Below, in pieces: positions 29,860 through 38,961 of a stretch of 64,000 nt of DNA. The first letter of the stretch is position 1; each line of letters begins with the position of its first letter. The stretch covers positions 1 through 64,000 of the forward strand of contig JAAWDM010000041.1 in the NCBI GenBank assembly GCA_022793795.1, in the 5' to 3' direction. This DNA is from Bacillota bacterium (GTDB taxonomy: Bacteria; Bacillota; Clostridia; Peptostreptococcales; Anaerovoracaceae). The notes under the pieces are model-generated. The model was not told where the DNA came from and did not search any database. It saw only the letters and a program-made list of their open reading frames with translations. Position numbers and translations under genes: made by a program.

Positions 29860-30335
29860 ATGAAAAAGGGCGTTCATTTAAACAAAATCTATTTTATTGT
29901 CGTCAGTCTAATCGTTGGCCTATTCCTGCTCTTTGTATGCAACAGTACAAAGGAGGGGCAGAAGCCCTTGGTGGATGGGAAAATGCCAGATATTACCTTT
30001 GAAGCTGGGAATGTGAAAGAGCAGGTATTTCAAAAGGTTTCTTGGTCTTTGATGGAACCTATGATGATTTGGACGTAACAGACTATGGCGCTGTGTCGCA
30101 TTTGCAGGCTAACAAGGATTATGCGGTGTGGTTGCAGCTAAGGGAGGATATGGATGGTTATGCATTGACTGTGTATGATTATAAAGAAAAGCGCCTTTAT
30201 GATATCGCAGATAAGGAATTCCCTGTGTTAGAGGAAAATCTGCTCCTGCACGAGAACTTCCTTATGATAGGAAAGCCATATACAGAGGTCACAATCTATA
30301 ACTTGGACACACGTGAGGTAACCGCCTTTGATTGA
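29860..30335 (+). pseudogene. Small exported/membrane hypothetical protein interrupted by a -1 frameshift
   Basis: Frame 1 MKKGVHLNKIYFIVVSLIVGLFLL...EQVFQK then frame shift to GFLVFDGTYDDLDVTDYGAVSH... near 30031-30037. Confidence 0.55.
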
Positions 30336-30470
30336 CAGACGCTTTTGCATCTGGTGTAAAATACATCGGATTTCAGAGCGTCTATTTTTGTTCAAATTTC
30401 AACGCTTTCACCTCCCAAAATGTATGGAAAAAAATACTTGAAAACTTTGTGAAAAAAGTAGCATACTTGC

Positions 30471-30499
30471 TTGACATTTAATAACCAATATCTTAAGAT
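30471..30499 (+). promoter_or_regulatory. Promoter of the polyferredoxin/PFOR operon
   Basis: TTGACA, 17-bp spacer, TAAGAT. Confidence 0.6.
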
Positions 30500-30527
30500 A
30501 AAATAGAAGATTGTATACAGAATAGCT

Positions 30528-30572
30528 TACCCTCGGCCCCAAAGGCACACACGGTTTTGGGGGCCGAGGGTA
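30528..30572 (+). promoter_or_regulatory. Strong leader hairpin in 5' UTR of the PFOR operon
   Basis: TACCCTCGGCCCCAAA-ggcacacacgg-TTTTGGGGGCCGAGGGTA, 16-bp stem with one bulge, no U-tract. Confidence 0.6.
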
Positions 30573-30640
30573 CCCCCGCTGATTAGGCGTGGGAAATCCC
30601 CGCATATCAAGGGGAATTATGGCAGAGGAGGATTTGTTTT

Positions 30641-31936
30641 ATGAGTACACGTCATGAAGTAGCTGCGGATGTAGTGAAGAAGATTCTTTCACTGCTTCCT
30701 GGTGTGGATTGCTGCGGCCTGGGCGGTTGTGGCAAGAAGTCCTGCCAGGAGTGTGCAGAAGCTATTGCAGCTACCGGAAATGTAGCTATGTGTCCTGCTG
30801 TTAGTCAGGAGACAGCCGATGAAATGGCCAGTGTATTGGATGTTCCATCGGTAGAAGTAAAAGACGAGATTGCCTTTATCAGCTGTGCAGGAAGCGCTGC
30901 CGGAAAGGCAAGATTTGCAGCATGTAAATCCTGTAAGGAAGCCGTAGAAACTGGTTTTACCAGAGGAGAGTGCAAGAGCGGATGCGTTGGCGTAGGCTCC
31001 TGCATGGACGTCTGCAAATTCGACGCAATGAAATTGGAAAACGGTAAAGTATATATCGACAGGGAAAAGTGTACCGGATGCGGCGCTTGCGCCAATGCAG
31101 AGGCTTGTCCACAGCATATCGTCAGAATGATTCCGCGGGATGCTACCAACTTTATCCCTTGCTCTTCCACGGAAGAGGACGACGAGCTGGTAAGAAAGCT
31201 CTGCGGCTTTGGCTGTATTGCTTGCGGCGAGTGTGAAAGAGCTTGCCCAGAAGGGGCAGTGTCCATCATCGACAACCATGCGGTCATCGACTATGAAAAA
31301 TGCGTAGGCTGCGTGGCATGTACGGTAAAATGTAAAAAGAAAATTATCGTGGATACCCTTCACGATTTAACGGCCCTCAAGGATAAGGTCGCTTTCGTAA
31401 GATGCAGCGGCGGAAACAGGGCTTCGGAGAAATATAAGGAAATGGGAATTCAGACCTGCGACGAAGCAGCCAAACTGAATCCAAAGGACTACGGTCTTTG
31501 CACCACCGGCTGTCTGGGCCAGGGCAAATGTACTACGGTTTGTCGCTATGGAGCGCTGGCCATTGTAAACGGCACCGCCAAGGTAGACCCAGATAAGTGC
31601 GTGGGCTGTAAGGATTGTACATACGCATGTCCAAAGAATCTCATCGTCATGGTGCCATATAAGGGACAGAAGCTGGTTCCATGCGCCTCTACCGATGATT
31701 ACGAGGATAAAGCGGCGGTTTGCGATTCTGGCTGCATTGCCTGTGGCGACTGCAAAGCCAACTGTCCAAACGGCGCGATTTATGCCGATGGAAAACATGC
31801 GGTCATCGATCCGGAAATCTGTGAGGACTGCAATGTCTGTCAATATATGTGTGCAAGGGGCGTTATCAAGGAACTGGAAGTTCCTGAACATATTTTCCTG
31901 CAGAGAGAAGCCCTCGGCATGGTGGAAGGAGAGTGA
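30641..31936 (+). CDS. RnfB-like soluble polyferredoxin with duplicated 4Fe-4S module
   Basis: N-terminal FeS-type domain LLPGVDCCGLGGCGKKSCQECAEAI, then two tandem copies of a multi-cluster module. Confidence 0.85.
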   Translation: MSTRHEVAADVVKKILSLLPGVDCCGLGGCGKKSCQECAEAIAATGNVAMCPAVSQETADEMASVLDVPSVEVKDEIAFISCAGSAAGKARFAACKSCKEAVETGFTRGECKSGCVGVGSCMDVCKFDAMKLENGKVYIDREKCTGCGACANAEACPQHIVRMIPRDATNFIPCSSTEEDDELVRKLCGFGCIACGECERACPEGAVSIIDNHAVIDYEKCVGCVACTVKCKKKIIVDTLHDLTALKDKVAFVRCSGGNRASEKYKEMGIQTCDEAAKLNPKDYGLCTTGCLGQGKCTTVCRYGALAIVNGTAKVDPDKCVGCKDCTYACPKNLIVMVPYKGQKLVPCASTDDYEDKAAVCDSGCIACGDCKANCPNGAIYADGKHAVIDPEICEDCNVCQYMCARGVIKELEVPEHIFLQREALGMVEGE

Positions 31937-31941
31937 TTCAG

Positions 31942-34900
31942 GTGAGAAAATTAAAGACAATGGACGGAAACACCGCAGCAGCACACGTTGCCTATGCTTT
32001 TTCTGAGGTTGCAGCCATCTACCCGATTACACCATCCTCACCGATGGCCGAAAGCATGGACGAATGGGTTTCCCAGGACAGAACCAATATCTTTGGTGAA
32101 AAGGTAAAAATTGTAGAAATGCAGTCAGAAGGCGGCGCGGCAGGGGCGGTTCACGGAGCCATCACAGCAGGTTCCTATACCTCCACATTTACCGCATCCC
32201 AGGGTCTTCTGCTGATGATTCCTAATATGTATAAGCTGGCTGGCGAACAGACGCCGACCGTATTCCATGTGGCGGCCAGAGCGCTGGCGACCCATGCACT
32301 TTCCATCTTCGGCGACCACTCCGACGTTATGGGCTGCCGTCAGACCGGATTTGCCATGCTGGCAAGCAACAGCGTGCAGCAGGTTATGGACCTGGCCGCT
32401 GTAGCACACTTAGCAACCATTGCAGGCAAGCTGCCGATGCTTCACTTCTTCGACGGTTTCAGAACCTCCCACGAAAATCAGAAGATTGAAATGTGGGATT
32501 ACGATGAATTAAAGGAAATGGTGGATTGGGATGCAGTAAAGGCTTTCAAGCAGAGCGCTCTTCATCCGCACAATCCTCATAGCAGAGGCTCCGCTGAGCA
32601 GCCGGAAACCTTCTTCCAGCACAGAGAGGCTTGCAACAGCGCTTATCTGGAAACAGCTGACATCGTAAACGAATATATGGAAAAGGTCAACGCCAAGATC
32701 GGTACCGATTACAAGCCGTTCAACTATTACGGCGCCCCGGATGCAGAGGAAATCATCGTGGCCATGGGCTCTGTCTGCGATGCAGCAGAAGAAGTGGTAG
32801 ATTATCTGCGGGCCAAGGGCAAAAAAGTCGGCATCATCGAAGTACACCTGTACAGACCGTTTTCCCAGAAATATCTGTTAAAGGTTATGCCGAAAACCGT
32901 AAAGAAAATTGCAGTTTTGGACAGAACCAAGGAACCAGGCGGCGTAGGCGAGCCGTTGTTCCTGGACATCATTTCCGCACTTCGCGGTACGGAATTTGAA
33001 AGCTGCTTCGTATGCGGCGGCCGTTACGGTTTGGGTTCCAAGGACACCCAGCCGGGAGATATTTTGGCGGTCTATGAAAATCTGTGGTCTGACAGTCCGA
33101 AGAAGGAATTCACCATCTCCATCACTGACGATGTGACCGGTCTGTCCCTTCCAGTGACCGAAAATCCAGATGTAGCGCCAAAGGGCACCAAGGCTTGTAA
33201 GTTCTGGGGTCTGGGCGCTGACGGTACTGTAGGCGCTAACAAGAACAGCGTTAAGATCATCGGTGACCACACCGACAAGAAGGTACAGGCATACTTCCAG
33301 TACGACTCCAAGAAGTCGGGCGGTGTGACCGTATCTCACCTGCGCTTTGGCGATGAGCCGATTAAATCTACATACTATGTAAAACAGGCTGATTTTGTAG
33401 CTTGTCACAACTCGGCATATTTGTATCGCTATGAGATGGTAGAGGATGTAAAACCGGGCGGATTCTTCCTTCTCAACTGCGTTTGGAACGACGAAGAGCT
33501 GGACGTACATCTGCCGGCCAAGGTGAAGAGATACATTGCCAATAACAATGTACAGTTCTACACCTGCGACGCTGTTTCCATCGCGAAGGAAATCGGTTTA
33601 GGCGCACGGAGAACCAACTCCGTATTACAGGCAGCCTTCTTTAAGCTGGCCAATATCATTCCAATCGACGACGCAGTAGGCTACATGAAGGATGCCATCA
33701 AGAAAACCTATGCCAAGAAGGGTGAAAACATTGTAAACATGAATCTGGCGGCAGTGGACGCTGGTATCAATCATATTCATAAGGTAGTCGTACCGGAAAG
33801 CTGGAAAACCGCTGAGGAAACCGGCGAGGCCAAGAAGTTGGTAGGCCGGGACGAAAAGCACACGGCTTACCTTAACGACATTCTGGTGCCGACCAATACT
33901 TTGACCGGCGATGCAGTGCCTGTATCCACCTTTATGGATACGGCAAACGGCATGATTCCTGCCGGTACGGCCGCCTTTGAAAAACGTGGCATCGCGGCCG
34001 ATGTACCGAAGTGGAACATGGCTAACTGTATGCAGTGCAACTGGTGCTCCTATGTTTGTCCTCACGGCGTCATCCGTCCGTTCGTTCTCACCGATGAAGA
34101 GGTAGAGGCAGGGGACGTGAAGGGTACCCTGACCATGAAGGGGGCTAAGGATAAGAAGTTTACCATTGCTATCTCTGCATTGGACTGTACTGGCTGCGGT
34201 TCCTGCGCGCAGGTTTGCCCGGCCAGAAAGAAGGCTTTGGAAATGATTCCGGCAGAGGATACATATGTCAATGATCAGCAGGAGAGATTCTCCTATCTGT
34301 TTGACCATATCGACGCCAAGGAAGTACCGTTTAAGGAAGATACGGTGAAAGGCTCCCAGTTCAGACAGCCGCTGATGGAATTCTCCGGCGCATGTCCGGG
34401 CTGCGGCGAGTCTCCTTATGCGAAGCTGGTCACCCAGCTCTTCGGTGACAGAATGTACATCGCCAATGCGACCGGCTGTTCCTCCATCTGGGGCTGCAGC
34501 GCACCGAGCACACCGTACACTGTCAATAAGGAAGGCAAGGGTCCTGCATGGGCAAACTCCCTCTTTGAAGATAACGCAGAATTCGGCTTGGGCATGACCA
34601 TCTCCGTACAGGCCAGAAGAAACGAGATAAAATCGGCTGTAGAGCGGCTTGTGGATGTGGTAGGCATCCCAGCTAAAGCATGGCTGGCCTCCATGAACGA
34701 TGCAGACCACGCCAAGACCACCGGAGATATTTTGCTGGAAAAATGCCAGGAGCTGGCCAAGACCAATGAAGACGCAGCCTATGTGGTAGCTAATCAGGAT
34801 ATGCTGATTAAACCGTCCATGTGGATATTCGGCGGCGACGGCTGGGCATACGACATCGGTTATGGCGGATTAGACCATGTGTTGGCTTCGGGAGAAAACG

Positions 34901-35469
34901 TCAACGTGATGGTATTCGATACGGAGGTTTACTCCAATACCGGCGGGCAGTCCTCTAAGGCCACCCCAATCGGCGCAGTAGCCAAGTTTGCAGCTTCCGG
35001 TAAGGCAGTGAAGAAAAAGGATTTGGCTCAGATTGCCATGGCTTACGGCTATGTTTATGTAGCCCAAATCGCCATGGGCGCTAACCCGGAGCAGACCCTA
35101 AAGGCTATCCGTGAGGCAGAGGCTTATGACGGTCCATCCCTGATTATCGCCTATGCGCCTTGTATCAACCACGGTGTGAAGGCTGGTATGAACAAGGCTA
35201 TGCTGGAAATGAAGAACGCGGTTCGTTCCGGTTACTGGAACCTATTGAGATATAACCCAGCTCTGGCAGCAGAGGGCAAGAATCCATTGTCCCTGGACAG
35301 CGGCGCAGCAACGGAAAGCTACAGAGACTTTATCATGGGCGAAGTACGTTACAACTCCTTACAGCTCAAGTTCCCAGACAGAGCAGAAGCTCTCTTTGAA
35401 AAGGCCGAAGAGATGGCCAATGAGAGATACGAAACTCTGAAGAACCGTAAAAAGAGCTTGGACAATTAG
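31942..35469 (+). CDS. nifJ: Pyruvate:ferredoxin (flavodoxin) oxidoreductase
   Basis: KTMDGNTAAAHVAYAFSEVAAIYPITPSSPMAE, two ferredoxin clusters, GDGWAYDIGYGGLDHVLASGENVNV TPP domain; GTG start. Confidence 0.96.
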   Translation: MRKLKTMDGNTAAAHVAYAFSEVAAIYPITPSSPMAESMDEWVSQDRTNIFGEKVKIVEMQSEGGAAGAVHGAITAGSYTSTFTASQGLLLMIPNMYKLAGEQTPTVFHVAARALATHALSIFGDHSDVMGCRQTGFAMLASNSVQQVMDLAAVAHLATIAGKLPMLHFFDGFRTSHENQKIEMWDYDELKEMVDWDAVKAFKQSALHPHNPHSRGSAEQPETFFQHREACNSAYLETADIVNEYMEKVNAKIGTDYKPFNYYGAPDAEEIIVAMGSVCDAAEEVVDYLRAKGKKVGIIEVHLYRPFSQKYLLKVMPKTVKKIAVLDRTKEPGGVGEPLFLDIISALRGTEFESCFVCGGRYGLGSKDTQPGDILAVYENLWSDSPKKEFTISITDDVTGLSLPVTENPDVAPKGTKACKFWGLGADGTVGANKNSVKIIGDHTDKKVQAYFQYDSKKSGGVTVSHLRFGDEPIKSTYYVKQADFVACHNSAYLYRYEMVEDVKPGGFFLLNCVWNDEELDVHLPAKVKRYIANNNVQFYTCDAVSIAKEIGLGARRTNSVLQAAFFKLANIIPIDDAVGYMKDAIKKTYAKKGENIVNMNLAAVDAGINHIHKVVVPESWKTAEETGEAKKLVGRDEKHTAYLNDILVPTNTLTGDAVPVSTFMDTANGMIPAGTAAFEKRGIAADVPKWNMANCMQCNWCSYVCPHGVIRPFVLTDEEVEAGDVKGTLTMKGAKDKKFTIAISALDCTGCGSCAQVCPARKKALEMIPAEDTYVNDQQERFSYLFDHIDAKEVPFKEDTVKGSQFRQPLMEFSGACPGCGESPYAKLVTQLFGDRMYIANATGCSSIWGCSAPSTPYTVNKEGKGPAWANSLFEDNAEFGLGMTISVQARRNEIKSAVERLVDVVGIPAKAWLASMNDADHAKTTGDILLEKCQELAKTNEDAAYVVANQDMLIKPSMWIFGGDGWAYDIGYGGLDHVLASGENVNVMVFDTEVYSNTGGQSSKATPIGAVAKFAASGKAVKKKDLAQIAMAYGYVYVAQIAMGANPEQTLKAIREAEAYDGPSLIIAYAPCINHGVKAGMNKAMLEMKNAVRSGYWNLLRYNPALAAEGKNPLSLDSGAATESYRDFIMGEVRYNSLQLKFPDRAEALFEKAEEMANERYETLKNRKKSLDN

Positions 35470-35487
35470 GAAAGGAGGATGTGACTT

Positions 35488-36342
35488 ATGAAATCGTTTG
35501 AAGTAACCTATAAGAGAAGATTAAATGACAACATGGTATGGCTCAAAGTCTATGCGCCTCTGGTGGCAAGACATGCAAAGCCTGGCCAGTTCATCATCCT
35601 TCGTACCGACGAATACGGTGAGAGAATTCCTCTCACCATGGCCGGACACGATGAAAAGGACGGCACCATCGACCTGATTTATGCAGCGGTTGGCAGAACC
35701 ACCATGCTGATGGATCAACTGGAAGTGGGAGACTGTTTTGCAGATATCGTAGGGCCTCTGGGTAAGCCGACCCATATGGAAGGCTTGAAAAAGGTCTGTG
35801 TGGTAGGCGGCGGTACCGGTAACGCCCTGGCCTATCCTCTGGCTGCCGGCATGAAAAAGGCTGGGGTAGAGGTGGATATGATCGAAGGGTTTAAAAACAA
35901 AGACCTGGTGATTTTGGAAGATGAATTCCGCGCTGCTGTAGACCGAGTATTTGTAGTAACCGACGACGGCTCTTACGGGGAAAAGATGTTCACCACCCAG
36001 AAGTTGGAGCAGCTCATCGAGGAAGGAAACGTTTACGATGAAATCGTGGCTGTGGGCCCTCCGATTATGATGAAGCTGGTCTGCCAGATTGCAGCAAACC
36101 ATAACATTCACTCCATTGCTTCCCTGACCGCCTATATGATTGACGGTACAGGCATGTGCGGCGGCTGCCGTTGCAAAATCGGCGGTGAGGATAAATTCGT
36201 ATGTGTAGACGGGCCGGAGTTTGACGGCGCGCTGGTGGACTGGGACGACCTGATTAAGAGAAGCAACTACTACAAAGACCAGGAGGCTGAGGACAGAGCC
36301 CACGTATGCAGACTGACAGGAGGTGTTCGTTACCATGATTAA
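35488..36342 (+). CDS. FAD/NAD-binding ferredoxin-NADP reductase subunit (NfnA/SudB-like)
   Basis: ERIPLTMAGHDEKDGTIDLIYAAVGRTT, VVGGGTGNALAYPLAAGMKKAG, GTGMCGGCRCKIGGEDKFVCVDGPEFDG. Confidence 0.9.
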   Translation: MKSFEVTYKRRLNDNMVWLKVYAPLVARHAKPGQFIILRTDEYGERIPLTMAGHDEKDGTIDLIYAAVGRTTMLMDQLEVGDCFADIVGPLGKPTHMEGLKKVCVVGGGTGNALAYPLAAGMKKAGVEVDMIEGFKNKDLVILEDEFRAAVDRVFVVTDDGSYGEKMFTTQKLEQLIEEGNVYDEIVAVGPPIMMKLVCQIAANHNIHSIASLTAYMIDGTGMCGGCRCKIGGEDKFVCVDGPEFDGALVDWDDLIKRSNYYKDQEAEDRAHVCRLTGGVRYHD

Positions 36343-37723
36343 CTTAGTAAGACAAAAGAACCCGATGCCTGAACAGGACCCAAACGTTCGGAATAAGAAT
36401 TTTCTGGAGGTCTGCGAGGGCTATACAGAGGATATGGCCATCAGAGAGGCCATGAGATGTTTAAAGTGCCGGAAAAAACCTTGCATGACAGGCTGTCCTG
36501 TCATGGTTAGAATCCCTGACTTTATCGCCAAGGTAGCGGAGGGGGATTTTGAGGCGGCTTATGAAATCATCAGCCAGACCAGCTCCCTTCCTGCCATCTG
36601 CGGCCGTGTTTGCCCGCAGGAAAATCAGTGCGAAGGAAAATGTGTTCACGCCAAGAAGGGTGAGGCTGTAGGCATCGGCCGTCTGGAACGGTTTGTAGCC
36701 GACTGGCATGCAGCTAACTTTGGGGATGCTGAGATTCAGCCGGCTGAAACCAACGGTCACAAGGTGGCTGTCATTGGCGCCGGCCCAGCAGGTCTGGCCT
36801 GTGCGGGAGACTTAATCAACAAGGGCTATGAAGTCACCGTATATGAAGCCCTTCATAAGACTGGCGGCGTATTGGTTTACGGTATTCCCCAGTTCCGTCT
36901 GCCAAAGGAAATCGTAGCGGCGGAGGTGGCTAAGCTGGAGGCCAAGGGCGTCAAGTTTGTGACCAACGCTGTTGTGGGCCGTGCCTTCACAGTGGATGAA
37001 CTGATGGAAGAAGGCTATGAGTCGGTATTCATCGGCACCGGCGCAGGACTGCCATCCTTCATGAACATTCCGGGAGAGAATTTGATTGGCGTTTGCTCGG
37101 CCAACGAGTACCTGACCCGTATCAATCTGATGAAGGCTTATTTGCCTGAATACGATACGCCGATTCAACACGCAGACAAAATCGCCATCGTTGGCGGCGG
37201 TAACGTAGCCATGGACGCGGCTCGCTGTGCAAAACGTATGGGCGCAAGCGATGTTTACATCATCTATCGCCGCAGCATGGAAGAGTTGCCTGCCAGAGCA
37301 GAAGAAGTACATCATGCTATGGAGGAAGGCATCGAATTTAAGCTGCTGACCAATCCGGTAGAGATTAAGGGCGATGAAAACGGCAACGTAACCGGCATCG
37401 AGTGCGTCAGCATGGAACTGGGCGAACCGGATGCTTCCGGCAGAAGAAAACCGGTGGTCATCGAAGGTTCCAACCATGTGATTCCAGTAGATATGGTTAT
37501 CATGTCCATCGGGACCAAGCTGAACACCTTGATTCTGGATACCACCAAGGATCTTGCAGCTAATAAGAAGGGCGGCATCGGCACGGATGACGATGCAGTT
37601 ACAAATCGTCTGGGCATCTTTGCAGGCGGGGACGCAGTCACCGGTGCAGCCACGGTCATTAAGGCCATGGGCGCAGGTAAGAAAGCTGCTGCCAGCATCG
37701 ACGCTTATCTGGGCGGAAGATAA
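36335..37723 (+). CDS. NADPH-dependent glutamate synthase small-chain homolog (GltA/NfnB/SudA-like)
   Basis: CLKCRKKPCMTGCPV, CGRVCPQENQCEGKC, GAGPAGLACAGDL, GGGNVAMDAARCAKRMGA. Confidence 0.92.
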   Translation: MINLVRQKNPMPEQDPNVRNKNFLEVCEGYTEDMAIREAMRCLKCRKKPCMTGCPVMVRIPDFIAKVAEGDFEAAYEIISQTSSLPAICGRVCPQENQCEGKCVHAKKGEAVGIGRLERFVADWHAANFGDAEIQPAETNGHKVAVIGAGPAGLACAGDLINKGYEVTVYEALHKTGGVLVYGIPQFRLPKEIVAAEVAKLEAKGVKFVTNAVVGRAFTVDELMEEGYESVFIGTGAGLPSFMNIPGENLIGVCSANEYLTRINLMKAYLPEYDTPIQHADKIAIVGGGNVAMDAARCAKRMGASDVYIIYRRSMEELPARAEEVHHAMEEGIEFKLLTNPVEIKGDENGNVTGIECVSMELGEPDASGRRKPVVIEGSNHVIPVDMVIMSIGTKLNTLILDTTKDLAANKKGGIGTDDDAVTNRLGIFAGGDAVTGAATVIKAMGAGKKAAASIDAYLGGR

Positions 37724-37737
37724 AACATAAAAAAGAG

Positions 37738-37785
37738 ACTGCCGTGCAGTGTGAATATTTACGTCAACTGTACGGCAGTTTTTCC
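37738..37785 (+). terminator. Terminator after nfnB-like gene
   Basis: ACTGCCGTGCAGT...ACTGTACGGCAGTTTTT. Confidence 0.85.
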
Positions 37786-37868
37786 TTTTGATATATAAAA
37801 CCGCATCTTCCCCAAACCTGGTGGTTTTAGCGGAGTCTCACAGCAAAATCGGAACATATTGATATTGG

Positions 37869-38465
37869 CTATGAGAAATATAAATCATCAAACGCTTTTA
37901 CTTTATTGCGATTTAAGTCATCATCATAGATATCTGACTCGTAATATTTGCCGCCTTTCGCATATGATAAATAACCAGGAATCAGTTCCATACCCATAAA
38001 TGCAGGATAATTCTGTCCATTTAAATCGGTGATTTGCCATGTGGACGCTTCTTTGAATCCAAATTGTGGATAATATTCTGGCCTCCCGAAAAACAGGATT
38101 GCGCCATATTTCAATGCAGTTGCTTTGTCTATCATACTTTTTATGAGCGCTTTTCCAACACCTTTTCGCTGATATTCAGGCAGCACGCTGAGGGGGCCGA
38201 AATTCAAAACAGGAATAACGCCATTGGCGGTTTTGACCTCAGCTTTGCTACAAATAATATGTCCGACAATCATACCCTCAACCTCTGCAACCAAACTTAG
38301 TTCCGGGATGCCATCTCGTTTGCGTAAAGCATGAACCATCCAGTGTTCATAGGGACAACCAATGCCTCCCTGTTCAATTCTTCCAGGGTATGAAAATGCA
38401 ATCCTTGTTATTTCTTCTACTCTTCGATAATCTGTTTCACACTCACTTCTGATGGAAATGTCCAT
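37869..38465 (-). CDS. GNAT family N-acetyltransferase
   Basis: LSVLPEYQRKGVGKALIKSMIDKA; RBS aggag before ATG at 38465. Confidence 0.9.
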   Translation of the reverse strand: MDISIRSECETDYRRVEEITRIAFSYPGRIEQGGIGCPYEHWMVHALRKRDGIPELSLVAEVEGMIVGHIICSKAEVKTANGVIPVLNFGPLSVLPEYQRKGVGKALIKSMIDKATALKYGAILFFGRPEYYPQFGFKEASTWQITDLNGQNYPAFMGMELIPGYLSYAKGGKYYESDIYDDDLNRNKVKAFDDLYFS

Positions 38466-38534
38466 AATTACTCCTTTCTGATATTCTCTGCTTATATTAT
38501 AGCATTTGAATGGGAGGAACGCGACAGTTTTTCC

Positions 38535-38845
38535 AACAAAATGTATGCACATTATATTCATGGACTTTTTTGCCGTTATGTGAAGCTTTTGTGAAGTGTT
38601 TCGATGTTTTTTTGGATGGAAAGGTTTTTATCGAAAATTTATAGGAGGAAGGGAATTCTTTCCCTTGGGCAAGGATTCCCCGCGCCAGAATCCGGCTGGA
38701 GAATCAACAGGAGAAAGCCGGATTCTGATTGGTAGTCAAAATACCAAAGGAAAAACCACCCAAATGCAGCATAAATATTTAATTTACAGAAATGATATAC
38801 AAAATCAAAAATTGACTTCGATAATTTTTTGAAATAATAGCAGAA
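38535..38845. repeat. Dispersed structured intergenic element, copy B
   Basis: Homologous to 6738-7050; hairpins 38599-38636, 38651-38680, 38686-38727. Confidence 0.75.
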
Positions 38846-38893
38846 ACATCGAAATCATTAAGAGCGGGAGCTATTGTAGGCGCCCCATGCCCC

Positions 38894-38922
38894 TTGACGC
38901 AAACTTTTCCTTTTTATATAAT
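38894..38922 (+). promoter_or_regulatory. Promoter of the following membrane protein gene
   Basis: TTGACG...TATAAT in ccccTTGACGcaaacttttcctttttaTATAATacc. Confidence 0.6.
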
Positions 38923-38961
38923 ACCCTCAGATAAAAGAACGAAATGCAGGAGCGTGTAAAT

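Noticed and set aside
30021-30045. Programmed -1 ribosomal frameshift
   Set aside because: No canonical slippery heptamer or clear stimulatory structure; mutation is simpler.
33625-34710. 361-aa minus-strand ORF antisense to nifJ
   Set aside because: Shadow ORF in a highly conserved plus-strand gene; no RBS or recognisable domain.
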